A stretch of DNA of 64,000 nucleotides, from the NCBI GenBank assembly GCA_015069295.1, contig SVIW01000009.1, positions 1 to 64,000 of the forward strand. The letters run 5' to 3'. This document shows positions 16,993-26,140 of the stretch, piece by piece. This DNA comes from Clostridiales bacterium (lineage in GTDB: Bacteria > Bacillota > Clostridia > Christensenellales > Borkfalkiaceae). Every line of letters starts with the position of its first letter. The stretch's first letter is position 1. A program made the position numbers and the translations under genes. The notes below the pieces were generated by a model, which worked only from the letters and a program-made list of their open reading frames with translations, made no database searches and was not told the origin of the DNA.

Positions 16993-18303
16993 ATGAAAGT
17001 TACTTTTTTAGGCGCAGGCAGTACGGTATTTGCAAAAAACGTGCTTGGCGACTGTCTTTTGGCGGAAGGCTTGCCGCAATTTGAAATTGCGCTTTTGGAC
17101 ATCGACCCCGACCGCTTGGACGAATCTTTCGTCCTTATCAGCGCTCTGCGCGATAAATATAAACCCGCGGTAACGGTGAAAAAATACCTCGCCACCAACG
17201 AGGAAGAAACGGAAGAGGCGTTTAGGGACGCCACCTACGTCGTCAACGCCATTCAAGTCGGCGGCTACGAGCCCTGCACCGTAACCGATTTTGAAATCCC
17301 TAAAAAATACGGTCTTCGCCAAACGATCGGCGACACCCTCGGCATTGGCGGTATTTTCCGCGGCTTGCGTACCATTCCCGTTATGAAACGCTACGCCGAC
17401 GTTATGGAAAAAGTCTGCCCCAACACCCTGTTCCTTAACTATTCTAACCCGATGAGTATCCTTTCGGGGTATATGCAGCGGTATACGAAAATCAATACCG
17501 TCGGGCTTTGCCATTCCTGCCAAGTCGTTACGAAATCTCTTGCCGAATGGTTGAATATGCCCGAATTGAACGACACGACCTATACCTTGGCGGGTATCAA
17601 CCATATGTGCTGGATGCTTAGCATCAAGGACAAGAACGGCAACGATATGTACCCCGCTTTGAAAGAACGCTTTAACGAAGTAAAACCCCAAAACGACCTC
17701 GTTCGTTTGGAGATAATGAACAGATTCGGCTATTACAACACCGAAAGCAGCGAACATACCGCCGAATATCACCCTTACTTTATCAAAAAAGACCATCCCG
17801 AACTTATCGAGCGTTTCAATATCCCCCTCGACGAATATCCCCGTCGCTGCGTAAACCAAATCCGCGACTGGAAACAGCAAAGAGAAGATATTATGAAACC
17901 CGAAAACATCAAACACGAACGCTCGCGTGAGTACGGTTCGCGTATTATGGAAGCGTGCGAAACGGGGGTTCCCTACAAGATTTACGGCAACGTACAAAAC
18001 ACAGGTCTTATCACCAACCTGCCCGCAAACGCTTGTGTCGAAGTCCCCATTATGGTGGATTCGAACGGGATGAACCCTTGCGTCGTCGGCGATATTCCCG
18101 ACCAGCTTGCAGGGCTGAATATGACCCATATCGCCGTACATAATATGACGATCCAAGCCGCAGTTACGGGTAAGAAAGAATACATCTATCAAGCAGCGTA
18201 CCTCGACCCGCACACCCGCGATCAGTTGACCTTGGACGAAATCAAGTCCCTTTGCGACGACCTCATCGAAGCACACGGCGACTGGCTTCCCAAATTTGAA
18301 TAA
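16993..18303 (+). CDS. melA: alpha-galactosidase/alpha-glucosidase of glycoside hydrolase family 4
   Basis: Cytosolic GH4 enzyme of 436 residues that needs NAD and a divalent metal and cleaves glycosides by an oxidation-elimination mechanism. The N-terminal Rossmann motif GAGSTVFAKNVLGD binds NAD. The metal and substrate residues are seen in LNYSNPMSI (Asn), GLCHSCQ (Cys and His) and GINHMCW (His), at about residues 150-205. NHMCWML and the long C-terminal dimer domain match MelA-type members more than 6-phospho-glucosidases. AAGGAG precedes the ATG. It is divergent from an AraC regulator. The gene symbol is given by family resemblance; the exact substrate is not certain. Confidence 0.85.
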   Translation: MKVTFLGAGSTVFAKNVLGDCLLAEGLPQFEIALLDIDPDRLDESFVLISALRDKYKPAVTVKKYLATNEEETEEAFRDATYVVNAIQVGGYEPCTVTDFEIPKKYGLRQTIGDTLGIGGIFRGLRTIPVMKRYADVMEKVCPNTLFLNYSNPMSILSGYMQRYTKINTVGLCHSCQVVTKSLAEWLNMPELNDTTYTLAGINHMCWMLSIKDKNGNDMYPALKERFNEVKPQNDLVRLEIMNRFGYYNTESSEHTAEYHPYFIKKDHPELIERFNIPLDEYPRRCVNQIRDWKQQREDIMKPENIKHERSREYGSRIMEACETGVPYKIYGNVQNTGLITNLPANACVEVPIMVDSNGMNPCVVGDIPDQLAGLNMTHIAVHNMTIQAAVTGKKEYIYQAAYLDPHTRDQLTLDEIKSLCDDLIEAHGDWLPKFE

Positions 18304-18314
18304 GTATTAACGAC

Positions 18315-18347
18315 AAAAAAACGCAGGCTTACAAACCTGCGTTTTTT
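18315..18347. terminator. bidirectional terminator between melA and tilS
   Basis: ACGCAGG and CCTGCGT form a 7-bp GC-rich stem extended by A tracts and T tracts on both sides; it ends both convergent genes. Confidence 0.85.
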
Positions 18348-19651
18348 TATTTACTCTTTTTTCTCAACGCCAAATACAAAACCTTCGTCGTATTCTCGTC
18401 CGTTTTCACCTTTTCGGAAATTTCCACGCCGCAAACGGCAAGCACCTCTTTCCCTCTTGCCACAACGGGCAAATACGATCGCTGTGCAACGGGAATTTTT
18501 TCCTCGTTGAAAAACTTTTTCAACGTCTTTTCCCCGCCGCCAAACCGCGCAATCATATCCCCTTCTTCACGAAAACGAAACCGTTCCTCGCCCGTTAATT
18601 TGCCTTTATCTATATACAGTGTACGGAACGGAAAATCACTTTCTATCGACTGTGTGTCAACGATAACCTCATACCTGCCCCCGTCAAACCCGATTTCGTT
18701 AAAAAGTTTTTCCTCGCCTCTTTCCTCTTTTTCTTCCTTTTTCAAATAAAACGCAACCCCGTCGTTTCGCTTTTCCGCCTCCACGCCCTTGGGTAGGCTC
18801 AATTTTGCCCCCCGCTCTTTTTCCTGTAATAAAAACGCGTCTTCCAAATGCACGGAAGTATAATCCTTTTCAATCCCCAGCCCCTTCATCGCCTTCAAGC
18901 AGGCACGGGAAAACAACGGTTTCTCTTTACTAAACAACACGGTATACCCGTCCGCCTCGGCAACCAAAAGAGCTCCTGAAAGCCGCTGCAAAAGCTCGTC
19001 GTCCTCGGCGCAAAGCCCCGCAAATTTCACAAGATTCCCCGCCGCGCCGGGTACCGCCTCCTCCAAGGCAGGCAAAACCTCCAAACGAAGCTTATTGCGG
19101 GTAATTTCTTTATCCAAATTGGTGTAATCTTCCCGATACTCCAAACCGTGCTCGTCTACGTACGCCTCGATTTTCTCTTTCGTCCAATTTAAAAAGGGTC
19201 GAATAAACCGTCCGTCCACCGCGGTCATCGCCTTAACCCCCGATAGCGTACCGCGAGCAAGCCGAAACAGCACCGTTTCCGCCTCGTCGTTTAAATGATG
19301 CGCCGTCGCCAAAAAATCCGCTTTCCCTGTTTTTAAAACCTCGAAAAACGCCTCTTTACGAAAATTCCGCGCCGCCGTTTCCAAACTGACTTTTTCCCGC
19401 TTTGCCCGCGCGATACAATCCTCGTCAAAACGGTAAAAGGGCAGGTCGTACTCCTTACAAAGCCCCTCTACGAACGCGGCGTTTTCCAAACTCTCTTCCC
19501 CGCGAATCCCGTGCTGACAGTGTACGACGGATAAAGTATACCCGTAGTCTTGTTGACGGGTTTTTAAGTACCGCAAAAGGGCGACGGAATCCTTCCCGCC
19601 GCTAACCGCTATACATATTTTCTTGCCCGCCAAGGCGTTCCAATCCAGCAT
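18347..19651 (-). CDS. tilS: tRNA(Ile)-lysidine synthase
   Basis: Essential enzyme that joins lysine to C34 of tRNA-Ile(CAU) so that it reads AUA. 434 residues from MLDWNALAGKK; the longer frame adds 15 residues without a ribosome site. The PP-loop ATP motif IAVSGGKDSVALL lies at residues 11-23, HCQHGIRGEES and ATAHHLNDEAETVLFRLARG follow in the catalytic domain, and GDMIARFGGGEKTLKKFF begins the C-terminal tRNA-binding TilS_C domain (usually RPR.GD...). Its promoter lies inside the terminator hairpin of adhE. Confidence 0.93.
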   Translation of the reverse strand: MLDWNALAGKKICIAVSGGKDSVALLRYLKTRQQDYGYTLSVVHCQHGIRGEESLENAAFVEGLCKEYDLPFYRFDEDCIARAKREKVSLETAARNFRKEAFFEVLKTGKADFLATAHHLNDEAETVLFRLARGTLSGVKAMTAVDGRFIRPFLNWTKEKIEAYVDEHGLEYREDYTNLDKEITRNKLRLEVLPALEEAVPGAAGNLVKFAGLCAEDDELLQRLSGALLVAEADGYTVLFSKEKPLFSRACLKAMKGLGIEKDYTSVHLEDAFLLQEKERGAKLSLPKGVEAEKRNDGVAFYLKKEEKEERGEEKLFNEIGFDGGRYEVIVDTQSIESDFPFRTLYIDKGKLTGEERFRFREEGDMIARFGGGEKTLKKFFNEEKIPVAQRSYLPVVARGKEVLAVCGVEISEKVKTDENTTKVLYLALRKKSK

Positions 19652-19684
19652 ACCGTTTTCCCTTTTGAAAGCTTTCTTTCTACC

Positions 19685-19713
19685 ATTATATATCAAAACG
19701 CGGAAGAAGTCAA
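19685..19713 (-). promoter_or_regulatory. tilS promoter
   Basis: Minus strand TTGACT (19708-19713), 17-bp spacer, TATAAT (19685-19690). The -35 hexamer is the loop of the adhE terminator hairpin (19697-19725). Confidence 0.7.
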
Positions 19714-19725
19714 TTCTTCCGCGTT
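19697..19725 (-). terminator. terminator of rex-adhE
   Basis: A 12-bp perfect stem AACGCGGAAGAA/TTCTTCCGCGTT with a five-base loop, followed on the minus strand by TTTTGAT. It lies 18 bp beyond the adhE stop and overlaps the tilS promoter. Confidence 0.7.
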
Positions 19726-19743
19726 ATAATCTTACCCCGTCTT

Positions 19744-22380
19744 TTACTCTTTTTCTTGCCCGTAATACGCGTTTAGATACATTTGCCGAATCTCCCGCAC
19801 CAACGGATAGCGCGGATTTGCCCCCGTGCACTGGTCATCGAAAGCGTCTTTACTCATTTTATCCACGCTCTCTAAAAACGCACTTTCCGAAACCCCCGCG
19901 CCAAGCGCCTCTTTTATCGTTTTGGGAATTTGTAATACCCGTTGCACTTCCTCGATTTTTTCTAACAGCGCGCCAAACAGTTCCTCGTCCGTTTCCCCTT
20001 TGCAGCCGATATACCTCGCCACCTTTGCATACCGCGCCAAACAGTCGGGATAGGCGTATTGAGGAAACGTCCCCATCTTTTCAGGGCTGGGAACCGCGTT
20101 AAATTTCATTACCTCGATTAGCAATAACGAGTTCGCCATACCGTGCGGCAAATGCCACCTCGCGCCCAGCTTGTGCGCCATCGAATGACATACCCCCAAA
20201 AAGGCGTTTGCAAACGCCATACCCGCCATAGTTGCGGCGTTCGCCACCTTTTCTCTCGCCAAAATATCCCCGCTCCCCTTCTCAAACGCGCGGGGCAGGT
20301 ACGAGATTAACAGTGAAATCGCCTCGTAAGCCAGTCCGTTCGTAAAGTCGGAAGCCAATAGCGACCCCACCGCCTCTACCGCGTGCGAGAGCGCGTCAAA
20401 CCCCGCGTACGCCGTCAATTTTTGCGGAATATCGAGCATCAACTCGGCGTCGCAAATCGCTACGGTCGGCATCAATTCATAATCGGCAAGCGGGTATTTA
20501 TGCCCCGTATTCTCATCCGTAATTACGGCAAAAGGAGTAACTTCACTCCCCGTCCCCGCCGTCGTAGGAATCGCGTAAAAAATCGCTTTTTGCCCCATCT
20601 TCGGAAAGGTAAACACTCGCTTGCGAATATCCATAAACCGCAAAGCAAGATCCTCAAAGCGTACGGACGGGTGCTCGTACAAAACCCACATTACCTTTGC
20701 CGCGTCCATCGGCGACCCGCCGCCCACCGCGATTACGACGTCGGGCGCAAAGCTTTCCATCCGCTTCGCGCCCTCTCTTGCGCAAGCCAAGGTCGGGTCG
20801 GGCGTAACCTCGAAAAACTCGGTATGCGCAATCCCCAGTCCGTCCAGCTCGTCCGTAACTTTTTTCACCATACCGCTTTGGTACAAAAATTTATCCGTAA
20901 CGACGAACGCCCGACGGCGGCGATAGCCCGATTTCCCCAATTCCGCAAGCGCCGTTTTCAAACACCCCCGCTTAAAATACACCTTTTCGGGCGCACGAAA
21001 CCACAGCATATTCTCTCGGCGATGCGCCACCGTCTTTATATTGATAAGCTCGCTTATCCCAACGTTTTCACACACGCTGTTGCCGCCCCAAGAACCACAC
21101 CCTAAGGTTAACGAAGGTGTCAAACGAAAATTATATAAATCTCCAATCCCGCCCTGCGCCGCCGGCGTATTGACGAGAATTCGGCAAGTCTTCATACGCT
21201 CGCAAAAATCGTTTAACCCCGCGCTATTTTTCCTCTCGTCGATATAAATCGCCGCCGTATGCCCAAACCCGCCACCGCGCACCAATCCTTCCGCAACGTC
21301 CAACGCCTTAGACAAATCCTCCGTCTTGTACGCCGTCAACACAGGGGAAAGCTTTTCCATCGAAAACGGCTCTTCCTCGCCGACTTTCTCCGCTTCCACC
21401 ACCAAAACCTTGGTATCCTCTCGTACCTGTATACCTGCAAGCTCGGCAATCCGCCGCGCGCTCTGCCCAACGATTTGTGCGTTTAAGCCCTTTTCACCAA
21501 ACATCACCTTGCGCAATTTTTCCTTTTCTTCTCCGCTTAAAAATACACAGCCTTGCGCCTGCATTTCCGCTTTTACCTTTTCATAGACGGACTTTACGAC
21601 GACAATCGCTTGCTCAGATGCGCAAATGACCCCGTTATCAAAAGTCTTCGAATGCACCACGGACGAAACCGCCAAACGAATATCCGCGCTCTCGTCGATC
21701 ACGGCAGGCGTGTTCCCTGCGCCCACCCCAATCGCAGGTTTTCCCGAAGAATACGCCGCGCGCACCATCGCAGGCCCGCCCGTCGCCAAAATAATGTCCG
21801 ATTCCTTCATAAGATAAGCGGACAACTCCACCGACGGCTCTTCAATCCAGCCGATAATATCCTTCGGTGCGCCCGCCGCCACCGCCGCCTCCAACACGAT
21901 TTTAGCCGCCGCAATCGTGCATTTTTTCGCCCGCGGGTGCGGGGACATAATCAATCCGTTGCGAGTTTTTAAACAGATCAACGCCTTAAAAATCGCCGTT
22001 GACGTCGGGTTGGTAGTCGGAATCACCGCCGCCGCCACTCCGATCGGCTCGGCGATACGCACGTAGCCGCCCGCCTCGTCCTCCTCAATAATCCCGCAGG
22101 TCTTTTCGCCTTTATAGCGGTTATAGATATACTCTGCGGCGTAATGGTTTTTAATTACCTTGTCTTCCATTAGCCCCATGCCCGTTTCTTCCACCGCCAT
22201 TTCGGCAAGCGGAATCCGCGCGGCAGCGGCAGCCAACGCCGCCGCCTTAAAAATTTCGTCCACTTTTTCCTGTGAAAAAACGGAAAAGTCCACCTGCGCC
22301 GCGCGCACTCTTTTGAGCAGCGCTTGCAAATTTTCTTTCCCGTTTTCGTTTTCCGTTTTGCTATGCAATTTTTCCGTCAT
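19744..22380 (-). CDS. adhE: bifunctional acetaldehyde-CoA/alcohol dehydrogenase
   Basis: 878 residues, normal for AdhE, which reduces acetyl-CoA to acetaldehyde and then ethanol with two NADH and forms spirosomes. The N-terminal aldehyde dehydrogenase domain shows IGVGAGNTPAVID and the nucleophile Cys in FDNGVICASEQA near residue 250. The C-terminal iron-dependent alcohol dehydrogenase domain shows the NAD motif VIAVGGGSPMDAAKVMW and the metal-binding residues in FDALSHAVEA, HSMAHKLGARWHLPHGMAN. All key residues are present. It follows rex on the same strand with a 52-bp gap, without a clear promoter of its own, so it is probably co-transcribed and redox-controlled. Confidence 0.96.
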   Translation of the reverse strand: MTEKLHSKTENENGKENLQALLKRVRAAQVDFSVFSQEKVDEIFKAAALAAAAARIPLAEMAVEETGMGLMEDKVIKNHYAAEYIYNRYKGEKTCGIIEEDEAGGYVRIAEPIGVAAAVIPTTNPTSTAIFKALICLKTRNGLIMSPHPRAKKCTIAAAKIVLEAAVAAGAPKDIIGWIEEPSVELSAYLMKESDIILATGGPAMVRAAYSSGKPAIGVGAGNTPAVIDESADIRLAVSSVVHSKTFDNGVICASEQAIVVVKSVYEKVKAEMQAQGCVFLSGEEKEKLRKVMFGEKGLNAQIVGQSARRIAELAGIQVREDTKVLVVEAEKVGEEEPFSMEKLSPVLTAYKTEDLSKALDVAEGLVRGGGFGHTAAIYIDERKNSAGLNDFCERMKTCRILVNTPAAQGGIGDLYNFRLTPSLTLGCGSWGGNSVCENVGISELINIKTVAHRRENMLWFRAPEKVYFKRGCLKTALAELGKSGYRRRRAFVVTDKFLYQSGMVKKVTDELDGLGIAHTEFFEVTPDPTLACAREGAKRMESFAPDVVIAVGGGSPMDAAKVMWVLYEHPSVRFEDLALRFMDIRKRVFTFPKMGQKAIFYAIPTTAGTGSEVTPFAVITDENTGHKYPLADYELMPTVAICDAELMLDIPQKLTAYAGFDALSHAVEAVGSLLASDFTNGLAYEAISLLISYLPRAFEKGSGDILAREKVANAATMAGMAFANAFLGVCHSMAHKLGARWHLPHGMANSLLLIEVMKFNAVPSPEKMGTFPQYAYPDCLARYAKVARYIGCKGETDEELFGALLEKIEEVQRVLQIPKTIKEALGAGVSESAFLESVDKMSKDAFDDQCTGANPRYPLVREIRQMYLNAYYGQEKE

Positions 22381-22432
22381 ACTCCCTCCCGCTTTTCGCC
22401 CGTAGCCAACGCAAAAAGCGAGAACGAGCGTT

Positions 22433-23095
22433 TTATTTCAAATCGTTCGTCTTGTACAACTTTGCCGCCAGCATCGCAAGCGACGCCGCCAAATCCTCCG
22501 TCTTTAATAGGATATCCTTAGGCACGCGCAAGGGCGCAGGCGCAAAATTCCAAATTGCTTTGATACCTGCCTCCACCATTTTGTTTAAAACCTCTTGCGC
22601 CGCTACCTTGGGCACGGTGATAATTCCGATGCGGACGTTATGCACTTTCACAAACTCTCCCAGCTTGTCCAACGGCATAATTTCTTTTCCCGCTACTTTG
22701 GTTCCCACCAATTTTTCCGAGATATCAAACGCCGCCAAAATATGCAGCCCGTTGCTTTTAAACCCCTCGTACCCAAGGAACGCGCGCCCTAAACCGCCCG
22801 CGCCCACGATAATGGCATCGGAAAGATTGTCATAACCTAAGAATTTTTCAATGTCTACGATCAATCTGCTGATGGCAAACCCAAGTCTAGGTCTGCCCGG
22901 CTCGGAAGACACCAACGCAAGGTCCTTTCGTACAAGCACCGACGATACGGAAATATTTTGCGCAATAACCGTCGAGGAAATGTATTGCGCCCCCTTGGAA
23001 CTTTCTTCCTGTAAAAAATGCAAATATAACGGCATACGCCATATCGTCGCTTTGGAAATTTCTCCCGTTTCTTTCGTTTCTATCTTGTTCGACAT
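22433..23095 (-). CDS. rex: redox-sensing transcriptional repressor Rex
   Basis: 220 residues from MSNKIETKETGE (GAGGGAAAGAAAA before ATG). Rex is a homodimer that leaves DNA when NADH rises. The N-terminal winged helix is seen in MPLYLHFLQEESSKGAQYISSTVIAQ...VRKDLA, and the Rossmann NAD(H) site in IIVGAGGLGRAFLGYEGF near residues 88-105. VPKVAAQEV and IWNFAPAPLRVP are typical of the family. A classical TTGTTAA-type Rex operator was not seen upstream of rex or adhE, but a TTATCGATAA palindrome lies in the rex promoter spacer. The adjacent adhE is the usual target. Confidence 0.95.
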   Translation of the reverse strand: MSNKIETKETGEISKATIWRMPLYLHFLQEESSKGAQYISSTVIAQNISVSSVLVRKDLALVSSEPGRPRLGFAISRLIVDIEKFLGYDNLSDAIIVGAGGLGRAFLGYEGFKSNGLHILAAFDISEKLVGTKVAGKEIMPLDKLGEFVKVHNVRIGIITVPKVAAQEVLNKMVEAGIKAIWNFAPAPLRVPKDILLKTEDLAASLAMLAAKLYKTNDLK

Positions 23096-23120
23096 TTTTC
23101 TTTCCCTCGTTTTTTTCTTT

Positions 23121-23149
23121 ATTATATCATATATTATCGATAAAATCAA
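23121..23149 (-). promoter_or_regulatory. rex promoter with palindromic spacer
   Basis: Minus strand TTGATT (23144-23149), 17-bp spacer, TATAAT (23121-23126). The spacer contains the perfect palindrome TTATCGATAA (23134-23143), a possible autoregulatory site. Confidence 0.65.
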
Positions 23150-23154
23150 GCGAA

Positions 23155-23190
23155 TAAAAAGGGACGGATAAAAAATCCGCCCCGTTTTAT
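23155..23190 (-). terminator. terminator of the MATE gene
   Basis: Minus strand GGGGCGGA/TCCGTCCC stem with a seven-base loop followed by T5; 15 bp beyond the MATE stop. Confidence 0.7.
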
Positions 23191-23204
23191 CGTTTTTGCA
23201 ATTC

Positions 23205-24551
23205 TCAAAAATACCGATATTTTTTGCGTTTAAAGAACAAGAACACCCACGACAGTGCCGCCGCCATAAACTCGGCAACGATGACCGAATACCAAATCCC
23301 GTCCAAACCCCAAAGCAGAGGCAACAGCATAACCGCCGCCACCTGAAAGACCAAGGTACGCAGGAAAGAGATAATCGCCGAGGTTACGCCGTCGTTGAGC
23401 GCCGTGAAGAACCCCGAGGCAAAAATCGCAAACCCCATAAGCAAAAAGGAAAAGGCAAAAATCCGAAACCCGTCTACGGTCATTTTCAATAGCGCCTCGT
23501 CATACCCAACGAACATTTTTGAGAGGGGCAAAGCAAGCGCTTCACCAATCCCCAACATCGCCAACGACCCAATCGCCACAAGCAGCGAACTTTTTTTCAG
23601 CAGCCCCCGAAGTTCAAAGTGATTTCTCGCCCCGAAATGATACCCAACGACGGGCGCCACGCCGATGGTATACCCCAAAAACGCCGCTGCAAAAATAAAG
23701 CTGACGTACATCAACACGCCGTACGCGGCAACCCCGTTTTCGCCTGCGTAGCGCAAAAGCTGCATATTGTATAGCATCGCCACGACGTTCATCGAAACGT
23801 TGCTCATAAACTCCGACGAGCCGTTCACGCACGTTTTCCCAATCGCAAAACCGCTAAATTTCGTTTTTCCGAGGCGCAACAGACTCTTGTTTTTACGGAA
23901 AAAATAACAAATCGGAATTATCCCGCCGACGAATTGACTTGCCGCCGTCGCTACCGCCGCCCCGATCAATTTATACTCTTGCGGCAATAAAATCACGAGC
24001 AGCGCGTCCAAAGCAATATTCGTCCCGCCCGAAGCCAACGTCGAAACCAGCCCCAGCTTGGGCTTTTCCGCCGTTACGAAAAAACTTTGGAACATCATTT
24101 GCAACACGTAAAAGGGCAATCCGCACAGCAGTATTCTCCCGTAAAGGACGGCTTTATCCAATACCGATTCGCTCACTTGCCCTCCACCTAAAAACTCGGC
24201 AATCGGGTGCAAGAATACGAAGGAAAGAGCCCCCAGCAGCACCGATAACGCCACCGCCGTATAAACGAGCAAGGAAAAATAGCCGTTTGCTTTCTCTTTG
24301 TCCCCCTCACCCATCGTTTTCGATACCAACGCGCTGCCGCCCGTGCCGAACATAAACCCGACCGTCGCCACGATCATAAGATAGGGAAAAATCAAATTGA
24401 TCGCGGTAAACGCGTCCTTGCCCGCAAAATTCGACACGAACAATCCGTCCACCACCCCGTAAACGGAGGTAAACACCATCATCACGATAGAGGGCAGGGT
24501 AAAACGCAACATTCGCCCGTAATTAAAATGATCGGAAAGCCGAATCCGCAT
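23205..24551 (-). CDS. MATE family multidrug/metabolite exporter
   Basis: Inner-membrane antiporter of 448 residues with about 12 hydrophobic helices. The N-terminal half shows the MATE hallmarks MLRFTLPSIVMMVFTSVYGVVDGLFVS and GTGGSALVSKTMGEGDKEKAN (the G.A.S...G..d...A motif), and the same pattern returns in the second half (LGYTIGVAPVVGYHFGARNHFELR). Substrate unknown; members export cationic drugs or metabolites using Na+ or H+ gradients. AGGAG lies before the ATG. Its neighbours give no hint of the substrate. Confidence 0.9.
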   Translation of the reverse strand: MRIRLSDHFNYGRMLRFTLPSIVMMVFTSVYGVVDGLFVSNFAGKDAFTAINLIFPYLMIVATVGFMFGTGGSALVSKTMGEGDKEKANGYFSLLVYTAVALSVLLGALSFVFLHPIAEFLGGGQVSESVLDKAVLYGRILLCGLPFYVLQMMFQSFFVTAEKPKLGLVSTLASGGTNIALDALLVILLPQEYKLIGAAVATAASQFVGGIIPICYFFRKNKSLLRLGKTKFSGFAIGKTCVNGSSEFMSNVSMNVVAMLYNMQLLRYAGENGVAAYGVLMYVSFIFAAAFLGYTIGVAPVVGYHFGARNHFELRGLLKKSSLLVAIGSLAMLGIGEALALPLSKMFVGYDEALLKMTVDGFRIFAFSFLLMGFAIFASGFFTALNDGVTSAIISFLRTLVFQVAAVMLLPLLWGLDGIWYSVIVAEFMAAALSWVFLFFKRKKYRYF

Positions 24552-24593
24552 AACATACTCCTAAAAAATGCTCGTACGCGCGCGCACCGTAAA

Positions 24594-24622
24594 AGCATAA
24601 TACAAAACGCGCTTTTTGTCAA
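24594..24622 (-). promoter_or_regulatory. promoter of the MATE gene
   Basis: Minus strand TTGACA (24617-24622), 17-bp spacer, TATGCT (24594-24599). Confidence 0.65.
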
Positions 24623-24662
24623 GGATTTGCACCGCCTATCCCGTTTTCTAAACCAAAAATTT

Positions 24663-24697
24663 AAAACCGCCGACCTCAATAAAAGATCGGCGGTTTT
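24663..24697 (-). terminator. terminator of the ABC importer operon
   Basis: An 11-bp stem AAAACCGCCGA/TCGGCGGTTTT with T-rich flanks directly after the ATPase stop. Confidence 0.8.
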
Positions 24698-24698
24698 C

Positions 24699-25358
24699 TT
24701 ATGCTAACAATGCCTGCAATAATTTTTCTTTCAACTCTTGATTGCTCCCGTACGCGCGGGGAATTTCCCCCTCTACGGGAATATCCAATACGATTCTTCC
24801 CCCTTTCAATACCACAATCCTCTGCGCTAACGCGCACGCTTCCTCTATATCGTGCGTTACCATCACCGCCGTTTTCGGCTTTTCCCGCCACAATTTCGCA
24901 AACACTTCCAAAAGCCGTATTTTTAAAGCGGTATCGAGGGAGGAAAACGGCTCGTCTAAAAGGAGCAGCGGCGCGTCAGACAAAAAAGCCCGCGCAATAC
25001 TCACCCGTTGTCTCTCCCCGCCCGAAAGCCTCGTCGGGCGTTTGTTTTTTAGCCCCAAAATCTCCGTTTTTTGCAAAATTTCGTCAATATCCTCGTCCCT
25101 GCCCCCCACGTAGCGCAAATTCCCCGCCACCGTAAGGTTGGATAAAAGACGAGGCTCTTGAAAAATATACCCTACGTTTTCAGGCACGTCCACCCGTTCG
25201 CCCGCATAGTCAATCAAGCCCGCCAAAATATTCAAAAGAGTGGTTTTCCCGCCTCCCGATTCGCCTAAAACACAGACGATTTCGCCTTCTTTTATCTCCA
25301 GTTCAAGGTTCTCAAAAACCTTTTTTTCGCCGTACGATTTGGAAATTTGCAGTTTCAT
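24699..25358 (-). CDS. ABC importer ATP-binding protein (nitrate/taurine/thiamine-precursor type)
   Basis: 219-residue ATPase. Walker A is VLGESGGGKTTLL (about 31-43), Q-loop YIFQEPRLL, signature RLSGGERQRVSIARAF, Walker B LLLLDEPFSSLD and the switch VMVTHDIEEA. The EPRLL context is typical of SsuB/TauB/ThiZ-type ATPases. It is the third gene of the importer and overlaps the permease gene by 4 bp. It drives uptake together with the permease and lipoprotein upstream; the ligand is not evident from sequence. Confidence 0.9.
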   Translation of the reverse strand: MKLQISKSYGEKKVFENLELEIKEGEIVCVLGESGGGKTTLLNILAGLIDYAGERVDVPENVGYIFQEPRLLSNLTVAGNLRYVGGRDEDIDEILQKTEILGLKNKRPTRLSGGERQRVSIARAFLSDAPLLLLDEPFSSLDTALKIRLLEVFAKLWREKPKTAVMVTHDIEEACALAQRIVVLKGGRIVLDIPVEGEIPRAYGSNQELKEKLLQALLA

Positions 25359-26131
25359 TTGACCCTCCTTTCCACCGCCGCCGCTATCAAAGCGGTGATA
25401 CCTTCTAACAAAAGCGCCGCTAAAAACGTAAGAATCACCAGCGCAAACAGATTGGGCATTTCATAGGAAACGCGCGCCTCTTGCATCAACCCGCCAAGAC
25501 TTTCGTAGGTATTCGCAATAACCTCTGCCGAAACGACCAGTTTCAAGGAAAAGGACAACGCCGCCCCGCCCTCGCGGATAAGATAGGGAGAAATTTGCGG
25601 CAGATATAAAAACGCCACCCGTTTCCAAATCGGCACGTTATACACCTTACTCATCTCCGTCAACTGGCTATCCACGCCTAAAAGCGCCGTAAGCGTCGAG
25701 GTATACAGCATCGGGAACAAGGACAAAAACGCCACCGCCACGGGCGCGTTTTCCGTCCCCATCGCCACCAGCAATATCAGCAACACCGCCAATACGGGCA
25801 GCGAGCGCAATATCGAGGCAATCGGCGAGAAAAACCGCCGAAACCAAGGCAGCAGGTACGAGACGACGGCAAAAACAACCCCAAAAACAAACGCCAGCGC
25901 AAAAGCGATAAGCACACGCAAAAAGGTCGCGCCAAACCCCGCCCAAAACCAAGCCTCGCCTATCAATAAGACCGCCCGTTTCAAACAAACGGAAAGAGGC
26001 GGCACCAACAAATCGTTCCCCGCCGAAAGGTAAGCAATCCACCAAGCCGCCGCCAACACGAAAAACGAGGCGACAATTTGCAGGCATCCCTTCCCGATTC
26101 CAATTAAAATTTTCTTTCCCTTCTTTTCCAT
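25355..26131 (-). CDS. ABC importer permease
   Basis: 258-residue inner-membrane permease of the BPD_transp_1 family with about six hydrophobic segments (LQIVASFFVLAAAWWIAYL, FLRVLIAFALAFVFGVVFA, ILRSLPVLAVLLILLVAM, and others). The loop SKVYNVPIWKRVAFLYLPQISPYL is the coupling helix region that contacts the ATPase, in the usual form for SsuC/TauC relatives. It starts 9 bp after the binding-protein gene. Together with the two neighbours it forms a complete NitT/TauT-type importer. Confidence 0.9.
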   Translation of the reverse strand: MEKKGKKILIGIGKGCLQIVASFFVLAAAWWIAYLSAGNDLLVPPLSVCLKRAVLLIGEAWFWAGFGATFLRVLIAFALAFVFGVVFAVVSYLLPWFRRFFSPIASILRSLPVLAVLLILLVAMGTENAPVAVAFLSLFPMLYTSTLTALLGVDSQLTEMSKVYNVPIWKRVAFLYLPQISPYLIREGGAALSFSLKLVVSAEVIANTYESLGGLMQEARVSYEMPNLFALVILTFLAALLLEGITALIAAAVERRVK

Positions 26132-26140
26132 ATCCGATTA

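Noticed and set aside
17008-18276. Long open frame antisense to the GH4 gene (also antisense frames at 426-1361, 38065-39234 and 56672-57622)
   Set aside because: They mirror real genes with full motifs, have no ribosome sites, and their translations show no known domain; they result from the codon bias of the true strand.
22381-22432. Rex operator between rex and adhE
   Set aside because: No TTGTTAA/TTAACAA or TTGTGAA/TTCACAA type inverted repeat is seen; control is more likely at the rex promoter.
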